DNA of 64,000 nt from Bufo bufo (GCF_905171765.1 NC_053390.1:213771208-213835207), one strand, 5' to 3'; counted from the stretch's first letter, positions 23,668-35,247 are shown. Notes: a model not told the origin generated them from the sequence alone. Program-made: numbers and translations.

Positions 23668-23754
23668 CTAGGATTCCATTTCCTGTTTATATGTTTTTTC
23701 CTGCATAGCAGTAGTTATTTAGGTAGTGACATAATAATTATGCCAGACAGGGAG

Positions 23755-24137
23755 TGTTCTGCTCATTTTGTGCATAATAAATGGATGTAATGTGCTGTAA
23801 AGATTATACTGAAATGTTATGTTTGACGTTGCTGCCATCTAGTGGTCAAAGTTAGTTTCTACTTCGCCAGAACTTTACAGGAAGTGTATTGTCAGAGGCA
23901 GTAACCTTTAACCTGGAACTGTATTTCCTCCATTTCATCACTGCTCCTGGATGTGGCAGGCTGCATGCAGAGGAGCTCTTGATCTATTCCTGGACTAATG
24001 ATGGAATTGTCTTTTTACAAAGTTATTCAGAAAAGAGAATACATACAGATCTGATGTCTCACGTTTCTTGACTTCTGAATTATTGTTAAGCTGTCTGACT
24101 AGTGTTATACAACAGTTCAATAACGCGAAGCAGAACA
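23755..24137 (+). repeat. BEL/Pao 3' LTR
   Basis: It is equal in length to the 5' LTR, with one visible difference. The bases just upstream (ccagacaggga) are purine-rich enough to hold part of a polypurine tract. Downstream the minisatellite resumes immediately. Confidence 0.95.
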
Positions 24138-24905
24138 GGGGGCTATTGGCACATGATATGGGGGCTACTGGCACATAAGATGGGGGCTACTGGCACATAA
24201 GGGGGGGGGCTACTGAAACATAAGGACTACTGGCACATGATGGGGGGGGGGCTACTGACACATAAGGACGACTAATGGCACATAAGGACGACTACTGGCA
24301 CATGATGGGGGGCTACTGGCACATGATGGGGGGCTACTGGCACATAAGGAGGACTACTGGCACATAAGGAGGACTACTGGCACATGATAAGGGGGGCTAC
24401 TGGCACATGATGGGGGGGCTACTGGCACATGATGGGGGGGTTACTGGCACATAAGGGAGGGCTGGCACATGATAAGGGGGGGCTACTGGCACATGATAAG
24501 GGGGGCTACTGGCACATGATAGGGGGGGGCTACTGGCACATGATAAAGGGGGCTTCTGGCACATGATATGGGGGCTACTGGCACATAATAAGGGGGGGGC
24601 TACTGTCACATAATAAGGGGGGGGGGTTACTGGCACATAAGGGGGACTACTGGTACATGATAAGGGGCGGCTACTGGCACATAAGGGGCACTACTGGCAC
24701 ATAATAAGGGGGGTTACTGGCACATAATAAGGGGGGGCTACTGCACATGATAGGGGGGCACTCTGGCTACTGGCACATGATGGTGGGGGGGCTCTTATTA
24801 CTGGCACATGATTGGGGGCATCTATGGGGGCATATCTTACTGGCACATGATTGGGGGCATCTATTGGGGCACTTATTACTGGCAGATAATTGGGTGGCAC
24901 TATAG
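24138..24905. repeat. G-rich minisatellite (right part)
   Basis: This is the same unit type as 18180-18816, decaying at the right into tattactggcacatgattgg variants. ORFs on the minus strand (24397-24636, 24691-24900) are cysteine/proline translations of the repeat. Confidence 0.92.
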
Positions 24906-26754
24906 GGGCATCTACTGAGGCTAAAAAGAAGGGGTATTTTATATGGGGGGCATTATGGTGTGCTTTATTACTCCCCCATGGTTTGACCCCCTAGTAGCAG
25001 CACCAGCCTCTCCCTGCTCTGCTATCCCTCTGCCCATTCTCCAAATCCGAATTATGAAATCTTTCTCATTAGGATAAAACACAACATCAGCTCCACCGAG
25101 CCCCCCAGCCAAAGTGTTGAAGTGGCGTCCGAGATCCCCAAGGGCCAAGCCAAGTAATTGTAAGTTTTCATGTGAAATATGTTTGTAGTTGATCTTTGTT
25201 ATCGATTTTACATAGATTATTTTTTTTTTTTTGCAGCATATGGGTAAGATTTTGTAAATATTTTTATTATTTGGTCGAAAGGCTCATTGGGGGAGGGGGG
25301 ATTGTAACCGGACTGCAGTTGAATATCTAAAATAGCTGGTCAAGTAAAATGTTTCATGCAACAATTATTAAATAGGTGGCCAACAAAAAAGGGGCGGGTC
25401 GAAGGGCGTGGTAAAACACTGTCTGAGCATGCTGAGAGTTGTAGTTTTGCAACAGTTGGAGGCATCCTGGTTGGGAAAACACTGTGATAATATGAACAAT
25501 GGGGGTTCTACAAAAGAGCTATCGTGGGGCAAAGTTCATATTCGTGTTTACACGCGTGTTTTAAAATGAATGCTTTCTCCTATTATAAACAAGTAAATAA
25601 TGACGCAATGCTGTGGGGCTGGTATGCAACTTTTTCCAGGGCTGGTTTTTATCCCCAGTCCGGCCCTGCTCAAAAATTATCATTCAATGTACAGAAAAGA
25701 ACAAGCTTTGTCTTCTTCTCATTGTCTGTCGCTAGTAGAGGCCTAAGCATGGCAGGCAGGTTCCCCCAGAAGTATCTTGCTGGATGAGCAGCCAATACTG
25801 CACTTGCATCAATCTTGACAGGATTCGGCTCAAGGTGTAGAGGTATAGTTTTTTTGGAATGCTTTCTCCATCACAACACCCTCCACGTTGTTGAATAAAC
25901 TGAAGACTGGCCGATTTTCTCCTAAGAAAAAATGTTTATGTTATTATTACATTTATTAAACATGTTATTATGAAATTTATTCCATAAATATTATAAAATT
26001 CGGTGTCTTCATGATCAATCTGCAGCGTGGGGGTCCCACACAGGTTCTACACACTTCCAAAATAAAGTGGGGCGAATAGATGACAGATGATCGGGACGCT
26101 TCATGATCTTCCCAGGAGCTGCTTTTGGGAGCCGTGGTTCATTTCTGAGACGTCTGTGTGGGAATCTGAAGACCATCTCCATCTCCGTGCACCACAGGAT
26201 GTCCTCCTCCTGTTTTAGGAAAAATTTAATTTTTATTATAAAATGTATTAAATATAATAAGGATACCCTCCTTTCCATTCCATAATGACTGGGAACCCCT
26301 GACGAAGAGACTGGGCCCTGGTTGGTTTAAATAGTGATTACATTCGCAACTCTTCCGGGCTCCAAGCAATCTTGAAGCTTTATTTTCTTCTCATTGTCTG
26401 TCGCTAGTAGAGGCCTAAGCATGCCAGGCAGGTTCCCCCAGAAGTATCTTGCTGGATGAACAGCCAATACCGCACTTGCATCAATCTTGAATCTCTTTGG
26501 AGCATACGCCTGCACTCGGTCAGCATTTGCTCAGTATTGCTAATGCCAATAAAAAGAGGAGTGGATCTAAAACAGAGATGACACGTGAATGGAATATTTG
26601 CATGTCTTTTGTGTTTTGTACCCACTCCCATACAGGCCTTACAGCTGCTACACAGACAGGATCTGTTGTGCATCTCATTTTTCCTTCCTTCTGACAGATC
26701 AGAAGAAAGGTCAAATAAATAATGATGTCAGCCAGGCCAAAAGCCAAAATAGTG
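24906..26754. repeat. Repeat-rich non-coding region with a 104-bp direct repeat
   Basis: A block of about 104 bp beginning attgtctgtcgctagtag occurs at about 25711-25815 and again at about 26388-26492 with few differences. Between them a minus-strand frame (26015-26278) reads like an exon remnant (EEDILWCTEMEMVFRFP) preceded by a cctaaaacag acceptor-like motif. I do not recognise it and there is no donor partner. 25426-25470 carries a fragment of the hAT-type foldback family (gttgtagttttgcaacag). Confidence 0.5.
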
Positions 26755-27320
26755 GCCCAGTCATGAAGTGGGGAGGGTGTAAACAGCATGAGAAGTCCAC
26801 AGAGTGTCCCTATGGCAGAGTGGTAAGGTGGAAGCAGCATGAGGAGACCACACAGTGGCCCAATGACAAAGTCTGGAGGTGGCGGCAACATCAGGAGGCC
26901 ACAGAGTGCCACAATGACAGTGTGGAGGTGGCAGCAGTATGAGGAGGCCACAGAGTGGCACAATCACAGAGTATGTAGTTGGAAGCAGTATGTGGAGGCC
27001 AGCAAGTGGCCAGGTTACATAGAGTGGACATGGCAGCATCAGGAGGCCAGAGTGGCAAGGTGACATAGTGTGCACATGGCAGCAGCAGCATGATACAACA
27101 GAGTGGCATGGTGACATAGTGTGGACATGGCAGCAGCATGATACAACAGAGTGGCACGTGACATAGTGTGGACATGGCAGCACCAGGAGGCCACAGAGTG
27201 GCAAGGTGACATAGTGTGGACATGGCAGCATCAGTAGGCCAGAGTGGCAAGGTGACATAGTGTGGACATGGCAGCATCAGTAGGCCACAGAGTGGCAAGG
27301 TGACATAGTGTGGAGGTGGG
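26755..27320. repeat. Minisatellite, about 42-50 bp unit
   Basis: Units contain gtggcaaggtgacatagtg followed by tggacatggcagca and a variable caggaggccacaga. Twelve or so copies can be followed, with the greatest divergence at the left. Several long ORFs on both strands (up to 165 codons) are translations of this array. Confidence 0.88.
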
Positions 27321-27539
27321 TGGCAATTTTAGTACCGACTGAAGATGGTGGGTGAAAGAAGGAGCACTTGGCATCAGATGTTTTGCATCAGGCAGGTAAC
27401 CACATCAGAATAGTAGCTGAGGCAGGTAGCCAGAAGAAAACTGTCTCTTTTGTCAAAATGTTGTTGTGGCACCATGGATGGTCTAGTCTGATGCATCAGG
27501 CATTGGTGTGTTGAAATCCTGGCTGATCCACGCCTGATT

Positions 27540-28245
27540 CATCTTGATGCAGTGTTCCAATATAATTCGAAATAATTCAGAAAGATTTTACCGCATATAA
27601 GTGCAGCGATTAACGCCGAATACAAGTTTTTTTTCCAATCAAATATTTCAAAAGATATTTTAGCGCATATCAGTGCAGCGCTTAATGCAGAATCCAAGAT
27701 TTTTTCTGAAGTGAACGGGACGTAGCGGAGGAAGTAGGTCCGCGCTGGAAGAGCGAGACACGGACCTCATGCGGTTTCTGTGCTGCAGAAAAGTCCCACT
27801 AGTGTCCAGTAAGAAATACCGTAGATAGATGAGGGCTGGTGTGAATTATTTCGCATTTTTGTGCAGGGTTAGTGCATAGGGTATTCACCTGTATTTGTGC
27901 GCCACTCTTATGGACGTCGTCACGTAAGTGCGCAGTGTGTGAAACGTAAATACAAAATTTCCACACAACGTAATTCAGTCCATACCGCAAAAAGGACTTT
28001 CCCACATATAACTGCAGCGCTGTACGCTGAAAATATCTTGATTTTTGTACAGAAATACGCCACTAAAGGCTTTACCTCATATAACTGTAACAGTGAACGC
28101 TGAATATATTTAGATTTTTCTACTGATATACATCAATAAATGTTTTTCAAGATATAAGTGCAGCAGCGAATGGCGAACATATATTTCTTTTTCTACTGCT
28201 ATATGTGAATAAAGTTTTTTCAAGATATAAGTGCAGCAGTGTTGG
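27540..28245. repeat. Decayed tandem repeat, about 80-90 bp period (left part)
   Basis: Units carry atataagtgcagcag followed by a cgaa or tgaac block and a tttttctac block. The same unit logic reappears at 31245-32060 (ataactgcagaagtgaac, ctgaaataggccactatac). I infer a single old array split by the sequence 28246-31244. Confidence 0.65.
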
Positions 28246-29573
28246 GCATTTTCATACGTATACAATATTATCTAATGACATTATAATCAAAATGAATGCT
28301 CATCTCATTGCCTTTAAGAATAAAATCAGCCTGAACCAAAGATTTGTTATGTGGCTGAAAAAAACCAAGATGAATTCATGGCAAGTTCAGTTTATATAAA
28401 AAAAAAAAAAATTGTGAACATAAACGGACATTGTATTAAAAGTTAGTGCTAAAGACATGAGACCATCTGTAAGGAGTATGCCAACTCCCTAAAACATGTC
28501 TGTCTGGAGGGAACAAGGTTACTTGATAAGGGTTCATGTCCTTTAGGCACACCTGCTGTATGAGGTTCAATTTATATATTCATAATTATATTATATATAT
28601 ATCTCTGCATGGTATATTTAGTTTACAACATATGTTAATCAATAATTCATATAATGTGTTATCTATGTGTAACAATGTATCGATTTATATATATGTTATA
28701 CCATGTATTTACCATTTAGAAGGTACAGAAACAAGTAAGTTTAAGTTAATTGGATTTCAAAACAATAGTTATTCATGGATGAAGATAAGTGAAATGTACA
28801 AGTTCCGATGCCTAGCATCAAAGCCGCTATATACAATTTTCATCAAGTCAACCTATATTTCAAAAAGATATGAAAAGACAGTAAACTCCAACAAGTCCAG
28901 GATATAGGTAATTAAAAGTGTCAGGAAAAGACCTTCCTCAATGATTTATGGTAAGAAAGGTCAACAAGTTCATGTGAACATATTATTAGCTATTTAATTT
29001 TAATGCTTAAAAGTTGTTATGTTCATCTACAATACCGCAGTGTCATCTGGAGGCAGATGGATAACATTATATTATTTCATTATTTGTTCTATACCATATT
29101 ACCCAGTTGATACAACGTCATGATGTTATTAGCATGCGAATACACCCACCCTACCTGATTGGGAATCCCTAATTTAAAGGGGATGATTCTTAGATAAGGG
29201 GGGGGGAATAATTACTCGTGTGCGGAGTAGCATGAAAAGTTAGCAAGAGAAAAAAAAAAGCGAGCAAGAGAAAAAAAGGATGAATGCCATAATGAGATGC
29301 GCTATGATGGACCACCCAGCTTTCCTAGGAGCAGAAGTGAGATTCCTACTAGGACTTGGTAAGAGATACAGAAAATGATATTTCATTTTATTAAGACTAA
29401 TTTGATAGTGTGGGTGAAATTATACCATCTAGTTTGGCGAATAAATAAATGATTAAATTAATTGATCATCTCCATATTGAGATGTAGTCTTAGGATATTG
29501 TGAGGCTTCATTCTACCTGCAGAAGAATCTAGACTCATAATCTAGCAAAGCATTAAATGATTGCTTTTATATA
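28246..29573. other. AT-rich inserted sequence, no gene recognised
   Basis: This and 30465-31244 form a unique-looking AT-rich insert within the tandem array. It has no convincing ORF; the 123-residue ORF at 28536 is low-complexity with no motif. A stretch near 30985 (accaataaatctgcat) contains a polyadenylation-type signal, so an old LTR or other retroelement is possible. Confidence 0.4.
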
Positions 29574-30464
29574 CAGTACAGACCAAAAGTTTGGACACAC
29601 CTTCTCATTCAAAGAGTTTTCTTTATTTTCATGACTATGAAAATTGTAGATTCACACTGAAGGCATCAAAACTATGAATTAACACATGTGGAAATATATA
29701 CATAACAAACAAGTGTGAAACAACTGAAAATATGTAATATTCTAGGTTCTTTAAAGTAGCCACCTTTTGCTTTGATTACTGCTTTGCACGCTCTTGGCAT
29801 TCTCTTGTGCCCTGTCAGGTTTAATAAGTGGGATTTCTTGCCTTATAAATGGGGTTGGGACCATCAGTTGCGTTGAGGAGAAGTTAGGTGGATACACAGC
29901 TCATAGTCCTACTGAATAGACTGTTAGAATTTGTATTATGGCAAGAAAAAAGCAGCTAAGTAAAGAAAAACGAGTGGCCATCATTACTTTAAGAAATGAA
30001 GGTCAGTCAGTCAGCCGAAAAATTGGGAAAACTTTCAAAGTAAGGGCTATTTGACCATGAAGGAGAGTGATGGGGTGCTGCGCCAGATGACCTGGCCTCC
30101 ACAGTCACCGGACCTGAACCCAATCGGGATGGATTGGGGTGAGCTGGACCGCAGAGTGAAGGCAAAAGGGCCAACAAGTGCTAAGCATCTCTGGGAACTC
30201 CTTCAAGACTGTTGGAAGACCATTTCAGGTGACTACCTCTTGAAGCTCATCAAGAGAATGCCAAGAGTGTGCAAAGCAGTAATCAAAGCAAAAGGTGGCT
30301 ACTTTGAAGAACCTAGAATATGACAAATTTTCAGTTGTTTCACACTTGTTTGTTACGTATATAATTCCACATGTGTTAATTCATAGTTTTGATGCCTTCA
30401 TAGTCATGAAAATAAAGAAAACTCTTTGAATGAGAAGGCGTGTCCAAACTTTTGGTCTGTACTG
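29574..30464 (+). mobile_element. Deleted Tc1-like transposon with long inverted ends
   Basis: Ends CAGTACAGACCAAAAGTTTG and the matching right end are flanked by TA. The inverted repeat is unusually long: 29574-29807 pairs with 30251-30464 and includes the last part of the transposase gene. The element is 891 bp, about half of full size. It keeps only the first ~35 codons of transposase (MARKKQLSKEKRVAII, from 29939) and the C-terminus. Confidence 0.93.
29939..30323 (+). pseudogene. Tc1-like transposase, core deleted
   Basis: The N-terminal helix-turn-helix start (MARKKQLSKEKRVAII, then EGQSVSRKIGKTFKV) runs directly into GYLTMKESDGVLRQM near 30040 and on to QSPDLNPIG and MPRVCKAVIKAKGGYF. 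The first two catalytic aspartates are absent. The usual glutamate of NPIE reads G, so this copy has no catalytic function. Confidence 0.88.
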
Positions 30465-31244
30465 TATATATATATATTGATAGAACATTCTTCGCCAAGC
30501 TAAGTGATGGATTCCCACAGGAAAGATTTGTTTCAAATCCTTTCCATTTAAGATCCTAGATCCCTGTTATTTGTCTTAATAGTCTTACCAAAGTTATATA
30601 TGTGAAAATAGTCCAGGATGGGGCGGAAGGATATAGTTATCTCTTCTAAGTTATATCCTTGGATGGATTTGCCCATCTTGAAGTCATGTGTTGTGTAGTT
30701 GGTTAGGGGGGGCAGAATGTATTTAGCATTCTTTATTGATGTCTAGGATTAGACATGCCCATCCTGATATCATGAGGTTTTCTCTGAACAGAAGTGATGT
30801 ATATAACTTATGTTCATATTTTGATATCCTAACCTAATAATAGCTTGGTTATAATGTGACAAGTTATTTCCACTCACATGTATTGTTAAGCTTGTAATGC
30901 TTTATATTAACGCTATATATATTCATTAGCATGTATCATCGTGTTTATTTACTTATATATGTTTATAATCTTGTAACCAATAAATCTGCATATTTTTATA
31001 ATACCTGTGTATTATTGTATAATGCAGACCTACATTTTATCATTAACGTCATCTCACGTCAAAAAGAACTTATTTATCTGAGGAAATAGTCGGACTCAGA
31101 TGTGAATTGTATCAATTAGGTTGTCTACAATTCACCAAGTCATGATTTTAAGAATTTATGACAAATTTTATAAATTTTATTTTTTTATGGTTAATTATTT
31201 TTATGACCATAATTAATAATTCTTAATTTAATTATTACCCCCCG
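30465..31244. other. Right part of AT-rich insert, no gene
   Basis: See 28246-29573. I see nothing coding here. Confidence 0.4.
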
Positions 31245-32112
31245 ACAGCAGCAAATGGATATTTATTTTTATACTGCAATATGCCAGTATGAAATAACTG
31301 CAACAGTGAACTGAGAATATATTTTTCTTGTAGTACTGAAACACGCCCCTATAGGCTTTCACCAGAAATAACTGCAGAAGTGACCTGAGAATATATATTT
31401 CTTGTTGGACTGAAATAGACCACTATACGCTTTCAACAGAAATAACTGCAGAAGTGAACTAAAAATGTATTTTTCTTGTTGGACTGAAATAGGCCACTAT
31501 ACTCTTTCAACAGAAATAACTGCAGAAGTGAACTAAAAATGTATTTTTCTTGTTGGACTGAAATAGGCCACTATACACTTTTAACAGAAATAACTGTAAC
31601 AGTGCAGTGCGTATCTATTTTTCTTTGTTTACTAAAATACGTCCCTATACGCTTTCAACAGAAATAACTGCAGAAGTGAACTGAGAATATATTTTTCTTT
31701 GTTTACTGAAATACATCCCTATACGCTTTCAACAGAAATAACTGCAAAAGTGAACTGAAAATATATATTTCTTCTTGGACTGAAATAGGCCACTATACGC
31801 TTTCACCAGCAGTGCGTATGTATTTAATTTTTTTTATGAAATAAGCCCCTATACTCTTTCACCAGAAATGAATGCAACCGTGCAGTGCGTTTAAATGTTT
31901 TGTGTATTACTGAAATACCGCCCTACGCCCTTTCCCAAGAAATGTCTGCAAATGATTTTAGCGTAAATAACAACAAAAGTGACCGGCGTATATATTTTTT
32001 GTATTGTATTGAAATAGGCCAATAAATGATATCAGCGCAGATAACAGCAATTTTTCCTGAAATTCGTAACGAATTCGACTTCGTCAGCTTCGATTCGCTC
32101 ATCTCTATTGCA
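31245..32112. repeat. Decayed tandem repeat, about 80-85 bp period (right part)
   Basis: At least nine units contain caacagaaataactgcagaa, gtgaact and ggactgaaataggccacta. The array closes with gtaacgaattcgacttcg and attcgctcatctctattg, similar to the gtgatgggcgaac start at 15752, suggesting a related repeat family. Confidence 0.8.
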
Positions 32113-33057
32113 ATTAGTTGTTCCAATAGCGTTTGTCCCTCCTTATAGCTGCGGTATCTCAGCAGAACCGCACACAAATGCTTTTAATAAAAATGCACTA
32201 TATATAACTTTAGAAAATAAAGGTGGAATCTGATTGGTTGCAATGGGCAACTAAGCCAGTTCTACTTTACACCAGTTTGATAAATCTCCCCTACTATTCC
32301 TATAGTGCATTGTATTTTAATGTCAGTGCTATACAGAGAGGCGCAGCCTGCTATGGAACACTCAAGATTGGCTTGGGGGCTATACTAGGTCCTGGCCTGC
32401 ATATACTGTACACACATCAGCACTCATTTGCGGGGTCCAATGGGAAACAGAGGAAGTCCGCTCCCTCTGTAACTGCTTACATATGGAAAACACCATTGCT
32501 TGCGGTTAAACAGCCTAGATTGGCACTCCTGCTGGTCCAGGCTGTTAGTGCAGGAAAACAGCTCTCAAGTGTGTGCAGCGCTTAGAGTGGGCCACTGTGA
32601 AAAGGCTATGGCCCCTTACTGACCGCCGGAGAAATGCGCATTGGTGGTCACTAAGGGGTTCAAGTCAAATAAAACTATGCAAAAGAAAGGCATGTTTTTT
32701 TTCCCCCCAAGACGACAAAGTTTGAAATCGTATTTTCCTCAGTCTGCAGCAGCTTGCATGGCGTTCTGTACTGAATCAAATCTTTGCAAAACAGGCGTCA
32801 TGTGCAGCGGCAAAGTCCTAGTCTTCAATAATAGGAAAGGTTACGTAGAAGGCAGCATTCAGCCTAAAAATCTGAAACATAAGGCAACAAAAACGTGTTA
32901 ACCCCTAAGCTTTCAAGTTCAATAAAAAAAAGTAAATGCTTCATGTAAGGAAAAAAAAGGATTTTTTTAAATGTTAGGGTAAGATTACATCTCTGTGCTT
33001 TCCATTTTTATATTCTAGCGGATGCAGTGACGAGTTTGTATTAGTATGGGTGAGATC
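32113..33057. other. Repeat fragments, no gene recognised
   Basis: The segment 32222-32295 (ggaatctgattggttgca, caactaagccag, tacaccagtttgataaa) recurs at 51540-51605 and is a dispersed repeat. The ORFs at 32223-32585 and 32641-32901 are unsupported. Confidence 0.45.
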
Positions 33058-33065
33058 CTTTAGAG

Positions 33066-33209
33066 CAGGCATCCTCAAACTGCGGCCCTCCAGCTGTTGT
33101 AAAACTACAACTCCCACAATGCCCTGCTGTAGGCTACCTGTAGGCTGTTCGGGCCTGCTGGGAGTTGTAGTTTTGCAACAGCTGGAGGGCCGCAGTTTGA
33201 GGATGCCTG
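33066..33209. mobile_element. hAT-type foldback MITE, copy 2
   Basis: Ends CAGGCATCCTCAAACTGCGG and the inverted match are flanked by a perfect 8-bp duplication, CTTTAGAG (33058-33065 and 33210-33217). The arms share tgtaaaactacaactccc with the copy at 6245. Length is 144 bp. The intact duplication makes the hAT assignment firm. Confidence 0.92.
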
Positions 33210-33217
33210 CTTTAGAG

Positions 33218-33697
33218 GCTGCAGGGATCATCTCACCTAACAAGCCCTGTGAAGCAAACTCCCTTTTCCCCCCGCTTTAAACTCAACTCTCCACCTTCCA
33301 TACAAATAAAGACAATACACCAATGTTTTGGGTTAAGTGGGATTGGCCACAGCTTTATTAAATTAAACCATCCTTAAGTTCATGCCCTTTAAGCTAAACA
33401 CCGAATACCAACAATGTTCTCTATCCAATTCAGCAAGCATGATGACCTCCCTTTCTTTCTTCAGGCTGTGATGATTACCTATAGTAAATGGAGAACTCAT
33501 CCCTGGCATATCGACCAGGCAACAATAGAAAGAAATCAATAGACTTAAAAATATTAAGAGAAATTAAACAGAACATCAATTCAATATAACGAAATCTAAA
33601 CATAACATAAATATCATCACTGAATCCTGCCAAAGGTAAGAAGATGGCAGTTTGCAGGTCCATAATTATTCAGTCATATGACGTGTATCAGCCAGTA
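33218..33697. other. Non-coding, no gene recognised
   Basis: Only a 62-residue ORF without motifs lies here. I see no repeat structure. Confidence 0.4.
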
Positions 33698-33700
33698 TAA

Positions 33701-33985
33701 GGGTCTATTCACACGTCCGCAAAATGGGTCCGCATCCGTTCCGCAATTTTGCAGAACGGGTGCAGACCCAATCATTTTCAATAGGGCCGGAATGTGCTGT
33801 CCGCATCTGCGGATCCGCACTTCAGCATCCGTGCTTCCATTTCCGCAAAAAAATAGAACATGTCCGATTAGGCATTTTCTTTTACAGTGCCGGCGAAGTG
33901 CGGTCCGCAAATTGCGGAATGCACATTGCCAGTGTCCGTGTTTTGCGGATCCGCAATTTGCACTTACGGACGTGTGAATGGACCC
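33701..33985. mobile_element. Harbinger-like MITE, 285 bp
   Basis: Ends GGGTCTATTCACACGTCCG and CGGACGTGTGAATGGACCC are flanked by TAA (33698-33700 and 33986-33988). The interior is made of cgcaaa / gcggatccgc motifs that fold back. The four overlapping ORFs of 91-121 residues are produced by the palindrome. Confidence 0.9.
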
Positions 33986-34024
33986 TAAGTTCACATTAAA
34001 TTTACCAGGTTTACACACAGGATA

Positions 34025-34428
34025 GGATATTAGAAACATAGCTCAGCAGACAGTATCACACATGACAGGATTAGATACACAGCTCAGCTGGCAGTATCAC
34101 ACAGGATAGGATATCAGATACACAGCTCAGCAGACAGTATCACACAGGATAGGATTAGATACACAGCTGAGCAGACAGTATCACACAACAAAAGATTAGA
34201 TAAACAGCTCAGCAGACAGTATCACACATGATAGGATTAGATACACAGCTCAGCAGACAGTATCACTCAGGATAGGATTAGATACACAGCTCAGCAGACA
34301 GTATCACACAGGATATGATTAGATACACAGCTCAGCAGACAGTATCACACAGGATATGATTAGATACATAGCTCATCGGACAGTATCACACAGGGTAGGA
34401 TTAGATACACAGCTCAGCAGACAGTGGG
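34025..34428. repeat. Minisatellite, about 40 bp unit, about 10 copies
   Basis: The unit is gatacacagctcagcagaca then gtatcacacaggataggatta. Copies vary by a few substitutions. Confidence 0.92.
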
Positions 34429-34517
34429 GCGGGGTGCTGTAGACGTCACTGTTATGGGGGATACTGTTGATATCTTTTAACGACACACAGAAACATTAAA
34501 TGAAATAGATGAAATAT

Positions 34518-34546
34518 ACCCGTGCGAAGCCGGGTCCTTCTGCTAG
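34518..34546 (+). mobile_element. Helitron-like 3' terminus
   Basis: A small hairpin (acccg, loop tgcgaagc, cgggt; 34518-34535) is followed 7 bases later by CTAG (34543-34546) and then T. Helitron 3' ends have a hairpin just before CTRR and insert between A and T. I found no 5' TC end or Rep/helicase sequence, so only the terminus can be called. Confidence 0.45.
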
Positions 34547-34679
34547 TTTGTTATAATTTTGATGATTATGGTTTACCGCTTATGAAAACCCCAAAGTCAC
34601 AATCTTAGGTATCCTTTGCTCAGGGGGTATGGATTAATTAGCTGACTAGAGTGCGACACTTTGAGCCTAGAATATTGAA

Positions 34680-34960
34680 CCTTTTCCGAGTTTCACCTGT
34701 ATAGTGCCTCGGTGTCCCCCATAATTTGCCAGTATAAAATACCCCTTCTTAGTGCCCACCGTAGATTCTCCCATAGTGCTCCTCTTTCCCCCTTCCCCAT
34801 AGTACCCCCTATAATGTGTCCCAGTATAAAATGCCCCTATACAGAGCTCCCCCATATAAAATACCCCTTTTTTGTGGCCTCAGTAGATGCCCCCCAATAA
34901 TGTGCCAGTAAGAAGTGCCCCCATAGCGCTCCTCTCCTACATTGTGTGCCATATAAAAAA
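34680..34960. repeat. Short degenerate array, gtgcc/cagtataaa type
   Basis: Blocks like ccagtataaaataccccttt and gtgccccc recur irregularly. In the opposite orientation this corresponds to the ctggcacat array at 18180. Confidence 0.55.
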
Positions 34961-34974
34961 TAAATCACTAATGC

Positions 34975-35235
34975 TTACCTACATGCCACTTTCAGCGATG
35001 CGATGCAGGCCTCTTCAGGCTACGGCTCAGGCAGCGCAATGACATCATTGCACCGCCTGCACAGGCCTCTATCAGAGGAACGGAGAAGGGAGACACCTCT
35101 CCCCTCCCCTGCAGCACAGCCATCTGTATTGCTGTCCTGAGGACGGCGATACAGATGAGCATAGAGATGAACGCTTTCACAATGGAAGCGCTCATCTCCC
35201 TGTGCCCTGCCGCCCCCCACTTGTCACGAGGGCTG
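34975..35235. repeat. GC-rich dispersed repeat, copy 2 (inverted)
   Basis: It matches 16190-16590 in reverse complement: the gatgcgatgcaggcctctt, gaggacggcgatacagatg and gaagcgctcatctcc blocks all recur in the same order. It is cut on the right by the 36-bp minisatellite. Confidence 0.75.
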
Positions 35236-35247
35236 CGCCACCTGAGG

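Larger units (their letters stand above)
18817..24137 (+). mobile_element. BEL/Pao LTR retrotransposon, RT-deleted, young
   Basis: Two 383-bp LTRs (18817-19199 and 23755-24137) start TGTTCTGC and end GCAGAACA. They differ at one position that I can see (about 18923 versus 23861). GGGGG lies on both sides, consistent with a 5-bp target duplication, though in a G-rich array this is weak evidence. The interior encodes one frame with Gag, aspartic protease and integrase regions, broken by two stop codons. It lacks the reverse transcriptase and RNase H segment. Total length is 5.3 kb, short for the superfamily. Confidence 0.95.

Noticed and set aside
26520..27298. ORFs of 117-165 codons on both strands
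   Set aside because: These are translations of the ~48-bp minisatellite rich in C, H and L, with no recognised domain.
33674..34039. Overlapping 91-121 residue ORFs on both strands
   Set aside because: They are produced by the palindromic Harbinger-like MITE at 33701-33985.
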